Below, one piece after another: positions 45,902-55,530 of a DNA stretch of 64,000 bases (positions are counted from its first letter, which is position 1; each line of letters starts with the position of its first letter). Location: contig NZ_CP139698.1 of the NCBI RefSeq assembly GCF_034372165.1, positions 1,054,001-1,118,000 on the forward strand. The letters are read 5' to 3'. Source of the stretch: Christiangramia sp. OXR-203. Lineage in GTDB: Bacteria > Bacteroidota > Bacteroidia > Flavobacteriales > Flavobacteriaceae. Below the pieces are notes generated by a model. The model was not told the DNA's origin, made no database searches, and was given only the letters and a program-made list of their open reading frames with translations. A program made the translations under genes and the position numbers.

Positions 45902-46003
45902 GAGAATTGACATATTTAATACGTACAAGCTCTTGTTTTTCCTGAATTCCTTCAGGAATACTTACCTAATTTCTATCTTTAGACGCTTTATAAAAATATT
46001 CGA

Positions 46004-47857
46004 ATGAAAATATTCAATACTTCCCTGTTTTCAGTATTACTTCTATTTATACTGAATCCCTTAAGTGCTCAAAATGAGACAGATTACGATGTCAAAGCCC
46101 ATTATGATAAAATGGAAGTGGACATTCCCATGCGAGACGGTGTCAAACTCCACACTACGATCTACACTCCAAAAGATACGTCATCTGAATATCCAATGTT
46201 GATGCAGCGAACTCCCTATAGTTCCCGGCCTTATGGTGAAGATCAGTTCAGATCCAAAATCGGTCCTAATGAAATTATGATGAAAGAAGGGAATATCATT
46301 GTTTACCAGGATGTACGCGGTAGATGGATGAGTGAAGGGAAATATGATAATATGCGTGCATTTATTCCGAATAAAAAAGGGAAAGAGGTAGATGAAGCCA
46401 GCGATACTTACGATACGATAGAATGGCTGATCAATAATGTGGAAAATAACAATGGAAAAGTTGGAACCTGGGGAATTTCTTATCCAGGATTTTATAGTAC
46501 GTATTCACTTTTGAGTGGGCATCCAGCTCTTAAGGCAGCATCTCCTCAAGCAAGCATCGGTGATTTCTTCTTTGATGATTTTCACCATAACGGTGCTTAC
46601 TTGCTGAGCTACTGGAGAGCTACGGCGGTTTTTGGATATCAGAAAGATACTCCTGTAGATACCAGCTGGTATGACTTTCCAGAATTGAAAACTCAGGATC
46701 AATACCAGTTTTTTATGGATGCGGGTCCTTTGAGCAATCTCGATGAATATTATAAAGAAGATAACGAGTTCTGGCAACAATTAAAAGAACATCCAAATTA
46801 TGATGAGTTCTGGCAAAAACGAGGGATCGTACAGCATATGAAAGATATAAAGCCGGCGGTTATGATCGTGGGCGGACTATTTGATGCGGAAGATCTGTAC
46901 GGACCTTTCAATATTTACAAAAGCATAGAAGAAAATAGTGATAATCATAATATGATTGTTTTTGGTCCCTGGAGTCATGGTGACTGGGCTAGGGAATCTG
47001 GAAGACAATCTGTTGGGAACGTCTATTTTGGTGATAGTATATCCACTCACTTTCAAAGAGATTATGAAACCGAATTTTTTAATCATTTTCTGAAGAAAAA
47101 AACTAAGGATGCTTTGAGGTTGCCTGAAGCACATATTTATGATACAGGAGCTCGCGAATGGAACGATTACGCTGAATGGCCGCCGAAGAATACTATGGAA
47201 AAAACCTGGTATCTGGGAGCTAAAGAGAAATTATCAGAGACTACTTCAGATCACGAAGAAACATTTGTGAGTGATCCGGCGAAACCAGTTTCTTATAATA
47301 ATGAGATCAAAATGGTCTTTACTCCAAGGGAATATATGTCTGGAGATCAGCGTTTCGCAGCTAGGAGACCAGACGTTCTGGTATTTGAAACTGAAGTCCT
47401 GGAAGAAGACATGAAAATGACCGGACCCATTGAAGCGATGCTGAAAGTGGCGACAACGGGAACTTCAGCAGACTGGGTTGTGAAATTGGTGGATGTTTAT
47501 CCTGAAGATGCAGAGAACTACGAAGAAACCATGCCTCATCTTAAAATGAGCAATTATCATATGATGGTTCGTAGTGAGGTGATGCGCGGCAGATTCAGAA
47601 ATAGTTTTGAGAACCCGGAAGCATTTGAGCCTAATAAAAAAACCGATGTAAGTCTTACGTTGCAGGGCGTGAATCATACCTTCAAAAAAGGACATAAAGT
47701 ACAAATCCAGATTCAGAGTACATGGTTTCCACTCATCGATCGAAATCCACAGACCTATGTTGATAATATCTTTGAAGCTGAAGAGGAAGATTTTCAGAAA
47801 CAAACACATACGATCTATGGAGATTCAGCCATTAAATTTTCAGTTTTAGAAGAATAA
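46004..47857 (+). CDS. CocE/NonD family hydrolase (X-Pro dipeptidyl-peptidase type)
   Basis: A 617-residue exported hydrolase with signal peptide (FSVLLLFILNPLSAQ). The catalytic residues are visible: Ser in GTWGISYPGFYS, Asp in GLFDAEDLYGP and His in GPWSHGDWA. A C-terminal galactose-binding-like beta-sandwich is present. It cleaves acyl or X-Pro bonds. It is followed by DUF885 and galM genes, a nearly gapless operon. Confidence 0.88.
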   Translation: MKIFNTSLFSVLLLFILNPLSAQNETDYDVKAHYDKMEVDIPMRDGVKLHTTIYTPKDTSSEYPMLMQRTPYSSRPYGEDQFRSKIGPNEIMMKEGNIIVYQDVRGRWMSEGKYDNMRAFIPNKKGKEVDEASDTYDTIEWLINNVENNNGKVGTWGISYPGFYSTYSLLSGHPALKAASPQASIGDFFFDDFHHNGAYLLSYWRATAVFGYQKDTPVDTSWYDFPELKTQDQYQFFMDAGPLSNLDEYYKEDNEFWQQLKEHPNYDEFWQKRGIVQHMKDIKPAVMIVGGLFDAEDLYGPFNIYKSIEENSDNHNMIVFGPWSHGDWARESGRQSVGNVYFGDSISTHFQRDYETEFFNHFLKKKTKDALRLPEAHIYDTGAREWNDYAEWPPKNTMEKTWYLGAKEKLSETTSDHEETFVSDPAKPVSYNNEIKMVFTPREYMSGDQRFAARRPDVLVFETEVLEEDMKMTGPIEAMLKVATTGTSADWVVKLVDVYPEDAENYEETMPHLKMSNYHMMVRSEVMRGRFRNSFENPEAFEPNKKTDVSLTLQGVNHTFKKGHKVQIQIQSTWFPLIDRNPQTYVDNIFEAEEEDFQKQTHTIYGDSAIKFSVLEE

Positions 47858-47865
47858 ATCTTAGA

Positions 47866-49680
47866 ATGAAAAAATCAGTTTACCTATTACTATTCGGAAT
47901 TTTGCTAAGCTCATGTGGTAATGAAAAGCAAAATTCAGATTACTCTGAAGAGGAGCAGCAAAACGCTTCCGAAGAAATGAACGCTTACTTTGCGCGTGAG
48001 TTTGAAAAAGAAGTTCAGGAATCTCCAGAGACCCAGACCCGAAGAGGGTTGAAGACAAATTATGATCAATGGGATGATTATTCCAATCTCAAATATGCGG
48101 AAGATCTTGAGCAGGCGCGCGAACGTATGGATTATCTGGATCAGGTAGATGTAGCGGCTCTGGATGAAGATACCAGGTTGAGCTACGATCTGTATCGCAG
48201 GCAGGTTCAAAATGAGATCGATGATTATGATTTCAGGTTCTACAATTATCCTATTGAACAAATGCACGGACTTCATGCAGAACTTCCTGCTTTTTTAATC
48301 AATATGCATCGCATAGATTCCATTGGAGACGCCAGGGCTTATATTGCCAGACTGGAAGGACTTGAGAAAGTGATGAAAGATGTGATCGAACAGTTACAGC
48401 TTAGAGAGCAGAACGGAATTATTCCGCCTAAATTCGTTTTCGACAGAACACTTGACGCTTCAAGGAATATTATCAAAGGAAAGCCATTTTCGAAGTCGGC
48501 TAATGCAAGTGCCTTATTGGAAGACTTCACCACGAAGATCGATCAATTAAATCTGGAAGATGCAGAGCGAACAAAACTGGTCAATGCTGCGGAAGAGGCA
48601 CTGGTAGATCATGTTCAGCCGGCTTACCAGAGTTTGATAGATCATTTGGAGAATCAGCAGTTGCGCGCTACTGAAGAAGCGGGTGTATGGAAATTCCCAA
48701 AAGGGGAGGAGTTTTATGAACTTGCTTTAAAAAGAGTAACTACCACAAATCTTTCCGCAGAAGAAATTCACCAGATAGGATTAAGTGAAGTAGCTCGAAT
48801 TCATTCAGAAATGGAGAAGATCATGGAACAAACAGGTTTTGAAGGTAGTCTTCAGGATTTCTTTGATTTCATGAAAAACGATGAGCAATTTTATTTTGCA
48901 GATACGGAAGAAGGTAAAGAACAATATCTTGCAGAGGCTAAACAGGTCATTAGTACTATGAAAACAAGGCTTCCGGAGTTGTTTAATACCATGCCTGAAG
49001 CAGATATCGTTGTAAAAGCGGTAGAACCTTTTAGAGAAAAGAGTGCTGGTAAAGCTTTCTACCAACAACCCGCTTTGGACGGCTCCCGCCCCGGAACTTA
49101 TTATGCGAATCTTTATGATATGAAAGCGATGCCCAAATACGAAATGGAAGCACTTGCTTACCACGAAGGAATTCCAGGCCATCATATGCAGATCGCTATT
49201 GCCCAGGAACTTGATTCTATACCAGATTTTAGAAAATTCAGCTTTTACACTGCTTACGTGGAAGGTTGGGGATTATACAGTGAATATATTCCGAAGGAAA
49301 TTGGATTCTATAAAGATCCGTATTCAGATTTTGGCCGGCTTGCAATGGAACTATGGAGATCCTGCAGGCTGGTAGTAGATACCGGGATTCATGCAAAAAA
49401 ATGGACAAGGCAGGAAGGTATAGATTATTATCGTGAAAATACACCAGCCGCTGAGAGTGCCTGCGTTAAAATGGTAGAACGACATATCGTAATGCCAGGG
49501 CAGGCGACGGCTTATAAAATTGGGATGAATAAGATCCTGGAACTTAGAGAAAAGGCAAAAACTGAACTGGGAGAAGAGTTTGATATCCGTGAATTTCACG
49601 ATGTTGTATTAACAGATGGTGCTTTACCGCTTACGATTCTGGAGACTAAAGTGAACAACTGGGTACAGAGCAAAAAATAA
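47866..49680 (+). CDS. DUF885 family lipoprotein, putative metallopeptidase
   Basis: A 604-residue lipoprotein (lipobox LLSSC). The DUF885 hallmark YHEGIPGHHMQ (HExxxGHH-like) sits near residue 430 with GWGLYSEYI downstream, typical of a zinc peptidase active site. A helix-rich architecture fits the family. It starts 8 bp after the CocE gene and ends 2 bp before galM. Confidence 0.82.
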   Translation: MKKSVYLLLFGILLSSCGNEKQNSDYSEEEQQNASEEMNAYFAREFEKEVQESPETQTRRGLKTNYDQWDDYSNLKYAEDLEQARERMDYLDQVDVAALDEDTRLSYDLYRRQVQNEIDDYDFRFYNYPIEQMHGLHAELPAFLINMHRIDSIGDARAYIARLEGLEKVMKDVIEQLQLREQNGIIPPKFVFDRTLDASRNIIKGKPFSKSANASALLEDFTTKIDQLNLEDAERTKLVNAAEEALVDHVQPAYQSLIDHLENQQLRATEEAGVWKFPKGEEFYELALKRVTTTNLSAEEIHQIGLSEVARIHSEMEKIMEQTGFEGSLQDFFDFMKNDEQFYFADTEEGKEQYLAEAKQVISTMKTRLPELFNTMPEADIVVKAVEPFREKSAGKAFYQQPALDGSRPGTYYANLYDMKAMPKYEMEALAYHEGIPGHHMQIAIAQELDSIPDFRKFSFYTAYVEGWGLYSEYIPKEIGFYKDPYSDFGRLAMELWRSCRLVVDTGIHAKKWTRQEGIDYYRENTPAAESACVKMVERHIVMPGQATAYKIGMNKILELREKAKTELGEEFDIREFHDVVLTDGALPLTILETKVNNWVQSKK

Positions 49681-49682
49681 GT

Positions 49683-50684
49683 ATGTTGAAAACAGTACAG
49701 GAAGAAGATCTAAAGATCATCGAGTTAGAAAATGGGCAGCAGAGCAAGCTAAAGATTTTGAACCTTGGAGCGACATTGTTTAGCTTTAGTATAAAAGACA
49801 AGAGTGACAAGCCGGTAGAAGTTGTTGCAGGTCCTGCTAAGATCGCAGATTATATTAGTGAAACTTACTGGGAGCACAATAAATGTTTTGGAGCCAGTAT
49901 TGGTCGTTTTGCGGGAAGAATTGCTGAAGGGGAATTCAGCATTGGAGAGGAAGATTTTAAGCTGGAGGAGAATTTAGACAATGCGCATTTACATGGAGGA
50001 GCAAATGGTTTTCAAACGAAAATCTGGGAAATCAAAAAGATCACAGAAGCACCGAATCCTTCGGTAAAAATGACTTACGTAAGTAAGCATATGGAAGAAG
50101 GTTACCCTGGCGAAGTCAAAGTTGAGGCGACTTACACTCTGACTGAGGATAATCATGTGAAGCTTTCCTACCGCGCCAAAACAGATAGAAATACGATCAT
50201 TAACCTTACCAATCATACCTACTTCAATTTGAATGGTGGAGGAAGTATTAGTGATCATTTTATGCAGGTTAATGCTTCCAAGATCCTGGAACTGGATGAA
50301 AATAACCTACCGACTGGAAATTTGACAAAACTCAGGGATCATCCTAAGGACTATCGCGAGAATAAATTGCTTGGCAACAGGGAACTCGATGATGTTTATG
50401 TACTGGATGTGATGGAAAATGAAGTGCAGGCACAATTATTCGCTCCGCTCACCGGGATCAAGCTAAAAGTGATGAGCAATCAGCCCGTTGTAGTCATCTA
50501 CTCTCCGGAAAGTCTTCCGGCAGATATGGTGTATCTTAATAAGCTGGATGAAAATTTTCCAGCGGTCGCGATCGAAGCACAAAATTATCCTGATGCTCCC
50601 AATTTCAGAAACTTCCCTAGCAGTCTGCTAAAACCGGGTGAAGTCTATGAAAACAACATCGTTTTTGCTTTTTCTGTGAAATAA
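49683..50684 (+). CDS. galM: Galactose mutarotase (aldose 1-epimerase)
   Basis: A 333-residue aldose epimerase. ASIGRFAGRIAEGEF, AHLHGGANGFQTKIWE (catalytic His) and TNHTYFNLNGGG, plus the C-terminal VAIEAQNYPDAPN with the Glu, are all present. It interconverts alpha and beta hexoses for galactokinase, which lies 4 kb away. It is the last gene of the CocE operon; the symporter follows. Confidence 0.92.
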   Translation: MLKTVQEEDLKIIELENGQQSKLKILNLGATLFSFSIKDKSDKPVEVVAGPAKIADYISETYWEHNKCFGASIGRFAGRIAEGEFSIGEEDFKLEENLDNAHLHGGANGFQTKIWEIKKITEAPNPSVKMTYVSKHMEEGYPGEVKVEATYTLTEDNHVKLSYRAKTDRNTIINLTNHTYFNLNGGGSISDHFMQVNASKILELDENNLPTGNLTKLRDHPKDYRENKLLGNRELDDVYVLDVMENEVQAQLFAPLTGIKLKVMSNQPVVVIYSPESLPADMVYLNKLDENFPAVAIEAQNYPDAPNFRNFPSSLLKPGEVYENNIVFAFSVK

Positions 50685-50690
50685 TAATTC

Positions 50691-50698
50691 TATATTTA
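50691..50698 (+). promoter_or_regulatory. Candidate -7 box for the sodium symporter
   Basis: TATATTTA matches TAnnTTTG at 7 of 8 positions, 24 bp upstream of the symporter ATG. Confidence 0.45.
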
Positions 50699-50721
50699 TC
50701 CGAAGATTTTAAGAAAAGATT

Positions 50722-52371
50722 ATGATAGGAATTTTATCCTTCGTTGGATTTACAGCACTCGTAGCTATTATCGCATATTTCGCAACCAGAAGAACTGATG
50801 AGTCCACCAGTGATGGTTATTTCTTAGGTGGTAGGAGTCTGACTGCCGGCGTAATAGCAGGTTCGTTATTACTAACAAATCTCTCTACCGAACAGATCGT
50901 AGGATTGAATGGAAGTTCATATGCCAATGGTTTATCGGTGATGGCCTGGGAAACTCTTGCCGCTATCGCGATCGTTGTTACCGCGATTTTTTTACTACCA
51001 AGATATTTAAAAGGAGGTCTCACAACGGTTCCGCAGTTTCTGGCTGAACGATATGATGTTACCACTAAAACACTTACTTCAGCCCTATTTCTTACAGGTT
51101 ATGTAGTTGTCTTACTACCAATTATTCTCTATTCTGGATCTGTAGCGATTAGCGGGATGTTTGACGTTCCTACTCTTTTAGGAGTTTCAGATGATGCAGC
51201 TATAAAGATCTGCGTTTGGGGAATTGGAATTATTGGTTCTATTTATGCTGTTTTTGGCGGATTGAAAGCAGTCGCCGTCTCTGATAGTATAAACGCAATC
51301 GGACTATTAATTGGAGGGATTCTGGTACCTATCTTTGGACTTGTGATCATTGGAGATGGTAGTTTTCTTGAAGGTATCACAACGCTAACAGAAACTAATC
51401 CTGAGAAATTCCAGTCCATGGGAGATGAGACCAGCCCGGTTCCTTTCCATACTCTTTTTACAGGAATGATGCTGGTACAACTATTTTATTGGGGGACTAA
51501 TCAACAGATCATTCAACGTGCTCTGGCTGCTAAAAACCTGAAGGAAGGACAGAAAGGTTTAATGCTGGCTTCTTTCATCAAAATCCTTGGGCCGCTAATT
51601 GTGGTTCTTCCCGGTATCATCGCTTTCCATATTTTTGGTGCAGATCTTGAAAATGGAGATGAAGCATATCCACTTTTGGTGAATAGAGTATTACCAGGTT
51701 ATTTGATTGGATTCTTTGCAGCTGTTATTTTTGGTGCTATTCTAAGTTCCTTTAATAGTGTACTGAATAGTTCGGTAACCCTCTTCGGAATCGATATTTA
51801 TAAGCAACATATAAATAAGGATGCTAATGAGAAAACCATAGTTCGTTATGGTAAAATCTTCGGAATAGTGCTTGCCGTTGCTGCAATGTTCATCGCTCCT
51901 TTAATAGCCAATGCAGGTAGTTTATTCGATTATCTTCAGGAGGTAAATGGAATATATAGTATTCCAATTTTAACGATCATTGTAGTTGGCTACTTAACCA
52001 AGTATGTTCCAGCTATTGCCGCAAAAATCGGACTTATATCAGGATCTCTATTATATATCTTAAGCCAGTTTGGACTGAAGCCGTACCTAGCTGAAAGTGC
52101 TTTAGAAGATGCCGCTGCCAGTGGAATTACAGATGCCGCAGAATTAGCAGCAATTGAAGCAAGTGCCTATCCTCACTATCTGGATGTCATGGCAATTCTT
52201 TTTGCTTTGAACGTTGTAATCATGCTGGTTATTGGAAAGTTGAGACCTCGAAAGACACCTTACTTACAGGAACATACAAAACAAGTGGATATCACGCCAT
52301 GGAAATTTGTGAAACCGGTTGGTTTTGCAATTATCGTTATAGTAGTTGGGGTATATGCATATTTCGCATAA
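50722..52371 (+). CDS. Sodium:solute symporter (SGLT-like sugar carrier)
   Basis: A 549-residue SSS-family membrane protein with about 14 helices. The pattern SDGYFLGGRSLTAGVIAGSLLLTNLSTEQIVGLNG is close to Vibrio vSGLT, including the galactose-site NLSTE region. Sodium-coupled galactose or glucose import is likely. It sits between galM and the galT/galK pair, which supports galactose. Confidence 0.88.
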   Translation: MIGILSFVGFTALVAIIAYFATRRTDESTSDGYFLGGRSLTAGVIAGSLLLTNLSTEQIVGLNGSSYANGLSVMAWETLAAIAIVVTAIFLLPRYLKGGLTTVPQFLAERYDVTTKTLTSALFLTGYVVVLLPIILYSGSVAISGMFDVPTLLGVSDDAAIKICVWGIGIIGSIYAVFGGLKAVAVSDSINAIGLLIGGILVPIFGLVIIGDGSFLEGITTLTETNPEKFQSMGDETSPVPFHTLFTGMMLVQLFYWGTNQQIIQRALAAKNLKEGQKGLMLASFIKILGPLIVVLPGIIAFHIFGADLENGDEAYPLLVNRVLPGYLIGFFAAVIFGAILSSFNSVLNSSVTLFGIDIYKQHINKDANEKTIVRYGKIFGIVLAVAAMFIAPLIANAGSLFDYLQEVNGIYSIPILTIIVVGYLTKYVPAIAAKIGLISGSLLYILSQFGLKPYLAESALEDAAASGITDAAELAAIEASAYPHYLDVMAILFALNVVIMLVIGKLRPRKTPYLQEHTKQVDITPWKFVKPVGFAIIVIVVGVYAYFA

Positions 52372-52399
52372 CACCAAACAAAGAACTATAAACAAAAAA

Positions 52400-52425
52400 C
52401 CCTCGAAAGATCGATCTTTCGAGGG
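52400..52425. terminator. Bidirectional terminator between symporter and galT
   Basis: A perfect 26-bp palindrome, CCCTCGAAAGATCGATCTTTCGAGGG, flanked by A6 and T6. It serves both convergent genes. Confidence 0.92.
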
Positions 52426-52451
52426 TTTTTTAAGTTACAACATGTTCTGAA

Positions 52452-53492
52452 TTAGCTCTTTTTATAATGTTTTTCAGATTGTGCATTCAGCATCTTCACG
52501 GCTTGTTCTGCGGTGATGTCTCGCTGAGGTCCTGCAAACATCTCATAACCAACCATAAACTTCTTAACCGTGGCAGATCGTAATAATGGTGGATAGAAGC
52601 TCATATGAAAGTGCCATTCAGGATGGTCCTTGCCATTGGTTGGGGCCTGGTGTATCCCGGAAGAATATGGAAATGACGTTTCAAACAGGTTATCATACTT
52701 AGTAGTTACCTTTTTTATAATATCTGCAAAAGCAATCTCTTCTTGTTCATTAAGATCTGTTATTTGCTGAAGATGCCTTTTAGGAATGATCATCGCTTCG
52801 AAAGGCCATACTGCCCAGAAAGGAATTAAGGATACGAAATGCTCATTCTCATCGAGAATTCGTTCTCCAAAGGCCAGCTCCTGATTTAAATAATCACCAA
52901 GAAGGCTGAAATTGTTCTTTTGCCAGTATGCTATAAATCTCTCAGATTTCTTTGAGATTTCGGTTGGGATGGACGATTGCGACCATATTTGCCCATGAGG
53001 ATGCGGATTGCTACAACCCATGATAGCACCCTTATTTTCAAAGATTTGGATGTAATTGATGTCTGGATTTTTCACTAGCTCAGCGAACTCGGTTTTCCAG
53101 ATCTGCACAACCTTCTTGATTTCTGAAACCTCCATCAATGGAAGAGTCAGCGAATGATCTGGAGAGAAACAAACAACTTTGCAAATTCCCCTTTCAGTTT
53201 CAGACTTTAATAAACCCTGCTCAAAATTTAATTCAGGAGTATCTGGCAACAGGGAGCTGTAATCGTTTATAAATGTATAAGGTTCAGAATAATTCGGATT
53301 CGTTTCTCCGCTTGCCCTGGTATTTCTTGGACATAGATAGCAACCCGGATCGTATGAGGCATTCTGGCTGGTTTTATTCTCTTCGGTTTTACCCTGCCAT
53401 GGTCTTTTTGTGCGATGCGGAGAAACCAGTATCCATTCACCGGTCAAAATATTATACCTGCGATGAGGTAGTTTGTTTATTTCATTATTCAT
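52452..53492 (-). CDS. galT: Galactose-1-phosphate uridylyltransferase
   Basis: A 346-residue Leloir enzyme that swaps UDP-glucose and galactose-1-phosphate. The nucleophile His is in SNPHPHGQIW (H166), and CYLCP (C51, C54) and HPEWHFHMSFYPP are the zinc/iron-site regions. It follows galK with an 8-bp overlap, a galKT operon. Confidence 0.95.
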   Translation of the reverse strand: MNNEINKLPHRRYNILTGEWILVSPHRTKRPWQGKTEENKTSQNASYDPGCYLCPRNTRASGETNPNYSEPYTFINDYSSLLPDTPELNFEQGLLKSETERGICKVVCFSPDHSLTLPLMEVSEIKKVVQIWKTEFAELVKNPDINYIQIFENKGAIMGCSNPHPHGQIWSQSSIPTEISKKSERFIAYWQKNNFSLLGDYLNQELAFGERILDENEHFVSLIPFWAVWPFEAMIIPKRHLQQITDLNEQEEIAFADIIKKVTTKYDNLFETSFPYSSGIHQAPTNGKDHPEWHFHMSFYPPLLRSATVKKFMVGYEMFAGPQRDITAEQAVKMLNAQSEKHYKKS

Positions 53493-54660
53493 GGGATACC
53501 AGTTTTATAATTTCTGTTCCGGCTGATGGTGCTACTTCAATTGCTTCCGGATAGATCTTGAATCTTTCAAAATACGCTTCGGCAACTTCAGTAATATAGC
53601 CTTCAACGTTTTCAGAATTGATAAGATTAATGGTGCAACCACCAAAGCCACCACCCATCATTCTGCTTCCATAGATAAATTCTTTTTCTTCAGCATAATT
53701 AACCAGAAAATCAAGTTCCTGGCAACTCACCTCATATTGATCCTGCAAGCCGCGATGAGAAGCATACATCAATTTCCCTAATGCCTGAAGATTATTATTT
53801 CGAAGTGCCTCTGCAGCTGCCTGCACACGCTCGTTCTCCTGTAGGACATATAAACAGCGTTGGTAAGTTTGCTCTGTAAGTTCTGATCGATAACTTTCTA
53901 GCAAGTCAAAATCCACATCTCGTAAGCTTTTTATTTGCGGATTCTTCAATTGAATTATCCTGATCGCTGCTTCACATTCCTCACGCCTGGAATTGTAATC
54001 ACTGTCGGCCAGATTATGAGAAACCCTTGTATCTAAAAGGAGCAGTCTAAAATTTCCAAGATCTGCAGGAATATATTCAGTAGCAAGACTTCGGCAATCC
54101 AGTTTGATAAAATGATCCTTTTTACTGAGAATGGAAGCAAATTGATCCATGATTCCGCAGTTGGAACCTACAAACCTATTTTCGGCACGTTGAGCCATCT
54201 TTGCGATCTCAATTTTGCTCAAATTCAGATCAAATAATGCATTAAGGCCTGCACAGAATCCACATTCCAGTGCTGCGGAAGAACTTATCCCGGCACCGGT
54301 AGGAAGATCGCTGGAAATTATACAATCAAAACCTTCCAGCAATTTATTCTCCTGCAGAAGTTCGTGAATGATCCCGAGTAAATAATCTCTCCAGTCGCTT
54401 TGCTTTGTTAAGGGCTGGTCGATGTGAAATTCAAATCCATTGCTAAAAGTGTCACTATATATTCTGCAGAAGTTTTCCGTATCATTTGTTCTGAATTTGA
54501 AACTTATATGCTTATCGATCGCTGTGGGCATTACGAAACCTTCATTATAATCTGTATGTTCTCCAATCAGGTTGATTCGACCAGGAGAATTAACGAGTAA
54601 TTTCGGTTGGAAATCATCAAAAACCGAAGGCTTCGTAGAAAAAGATCTGATATTTGTCAA
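53485..54660 (-). CDS. galK: Galactokinase
   Basis: A 391-residue GHMP kinase. SPGRINLIGEHTDYNEG is the galactokinase signature, SDLPTGAGISSSAALE the ATP loop, and GGGFGGCTINLI the third motif. The longest frame starts at 54702, but a perfect promoter box at 54684-54691 would put the mRNA start after that ATG; the TTG at 54658-54660 is my choice. The operator 54691-54715 overlaps the promoter. Confidence 0.93.
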   Translation of the reverse strand: MTNIRSFSTKPSVFDDFQPKLLVNSPGRINLIGEHTDYNEGFVMPTAIDKHISFKFRTNDTENFCRIYSDTFSNGFEFHIDQPLTKQSDWRDYLLGIIHELLQENKLLEGFDCIISSDLPTGAGISSSAALECGFCAGLNALFDLNLSKIEIAKMAQRAENRFVGSNCGIMDQFASILSKKDHFIKLDCRSLATEYIPADLGNFRLLLLDTRVSHNLADSDYNSRREECEAAIRIIQLKNPQIKSLRDVDFDLLESYRSELTEQTYQRCLYVLQENERVQAAAEALRNNNLQALGKLMYASHRGLQDQYEVSCQELDFLVNYAEEKEFIYGSRMMGGGFGGCTINLINSENVEGYITEVAEAYFERFKIYPEAIEVAPSAGTEIIKLVSHE

Positions 54661-54683
54661 GACTTGATTAATTTTGAGTAATT

Positions 54684-54691
54684 CAAATATA
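54684..54691 (-). promoter_or_regulatory. -7 promoter box of galKT
   Basis: TATATTTG on the minus strand is a perfect TAnnTTTG box. It abuts the palindromic operator at 54691-54715. Confidence 0.65.
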
Positions 54692-54715
54692 ATAAACGTC
54701 ATACTTACATTTATT
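54691..54715. promoter_or_regulatory. Candidate NUDIX-regulator operator, site A
   Basis: AATAAACGT (54691-54699) and ACATTTATT (54707-54715) form a palindrome with one mismatch and a 7-bp spacer. It lies between galK and the regulator gene. The same arrangement recurs at 55482-55506. Confidence 0.65.
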
Positions 54716-54731
54716 ATTTCAGAATATAATT

Positions 54732-55460
54732 ATGCACACTAAGAACTCACAACTGGAAGTTTTTGAACCAACAGATCTGTACCAGATCAGGGAGAAAATG
54801 TATGTCGCGACAGACTGTATCATTTTTGGCTTTCATGAAGGTAAGCTTAAGTTGCTGGTATTCGAGCGTCAGGTAGAGCCCTTAAAAGGTTCCTGGTCAC
54901 TTGTTGGTAGCTTTGTACGGCTTGATGAAGATCTCGAGCTGGCAGGGCAGAGGGTTTTGAGAGAGGCTACTGGATTGAACGAGGTTTTTATGCAACAATT
55001 AAAGACCTATGGTAAACAGGACCGTGACCCGGGCTACCGTTGTATTTCTGTAGCTCAATACGCTTTAATTAGAGTGGAGGATTATATAGACAAACTGGAA
55101 AAACATTATGGTGCCCGCTGGTTCGAAATTGATGATCTTCCCGAATTAGTTCTGGATCATGATCAAATGGTACAGGATGCATTGGAACAACTAAGACATA
55201 ACGCGCGTCACAGACCCATTGGTTTTGAGCTGTTGCCAGAGAAGTTTACCATTCCACAGTTACAGAACCTTTATGAAGCGATCTACCAGAAGCCACTGGA
55301 CGCGAGAAACTTCAGAAAAAAAGTATTATCTCTGAATGTTTTAGAAAAACTGGAGGAAAAAGATAAATCGGGTAGTAAACGCGGTGCTTTTTTGCATAAA
55401 TTCAATAAAGAGAATTACTTACAATTATTAAAAGCTGGATATAATTTCGAGATTTTTTAA
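54732..55460 (+). CDS. NUDIX-winged-helix transcriptional regulator (NrtR/AraR type)
   Basis: A 242-residue regulator. The N-terminal NUDIX fold (about 25-150) carries a Nudix box in which consensus residues are lost (GSFVRLDEDLELAGQRVLRE), so hydrolase activity is unlikely and ligand sensing more likely. The C-terminal winged helix (about 160-240) has FTIPQLQNLYEAIY and DARNFRKKVLSLNVLEKLEE. Bacteroides AraR is a known sugar-responsive member. It is divergent from galKT and next to operators at 54691 and 55482. Confidence 0.85.
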   Translation: MHTKNSQLEVFEPTDLYQIREKMYVATDCIIFGFHEGKLKLLVFERQVEPLKGSWSLVGSFVRLDEDLELAGQRVLREATGLNEVFMQQLKTYGKQDRDPGYRCISVAQYALIRVEDYIDKLEKHYGARWFEIDDLPELVLDHDQMVQDALEQLRHNARHRPIGFELLPEKFTIPQLQNLYEAIYQKPLDARNFRKKVLSLNVLEKLEEKDKSGSKRGAFLHKFNKENYLQLLKAGYNFEIF

Positions 55461-55481
55461 AATCTGAAAATAGTTTCTTTA

Positions 55482-55506
55482 AATAATTGTATGAATTACA
55501 TTTATT
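55482..55506. promoter_or_regulatory. Candidate NUDIX-regulator operator, site B
   Basis: AATAATTGT (55482-55490) and ACATTTATT (55498-55506) with a 7-bp spacer match site A in spacing and in one whole half-site, plus the flanking ATT. It is 3 bp before a -7-like box (TAATTTAG, 55509-55516), so binding would repress the downstream operon. Confidence 0.65.
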
Positions 55507-55530
55507 ATTAATTTAGAAAAACATTTCAGG

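Noticed and set aside
45940-45957. Hairpin TCCTGAA-TTCC-TTCAGGA after tilS as a terminator
   Set aside because: The stem is perfect but no T-tract follows on the plus strand, so termination is doubtful.
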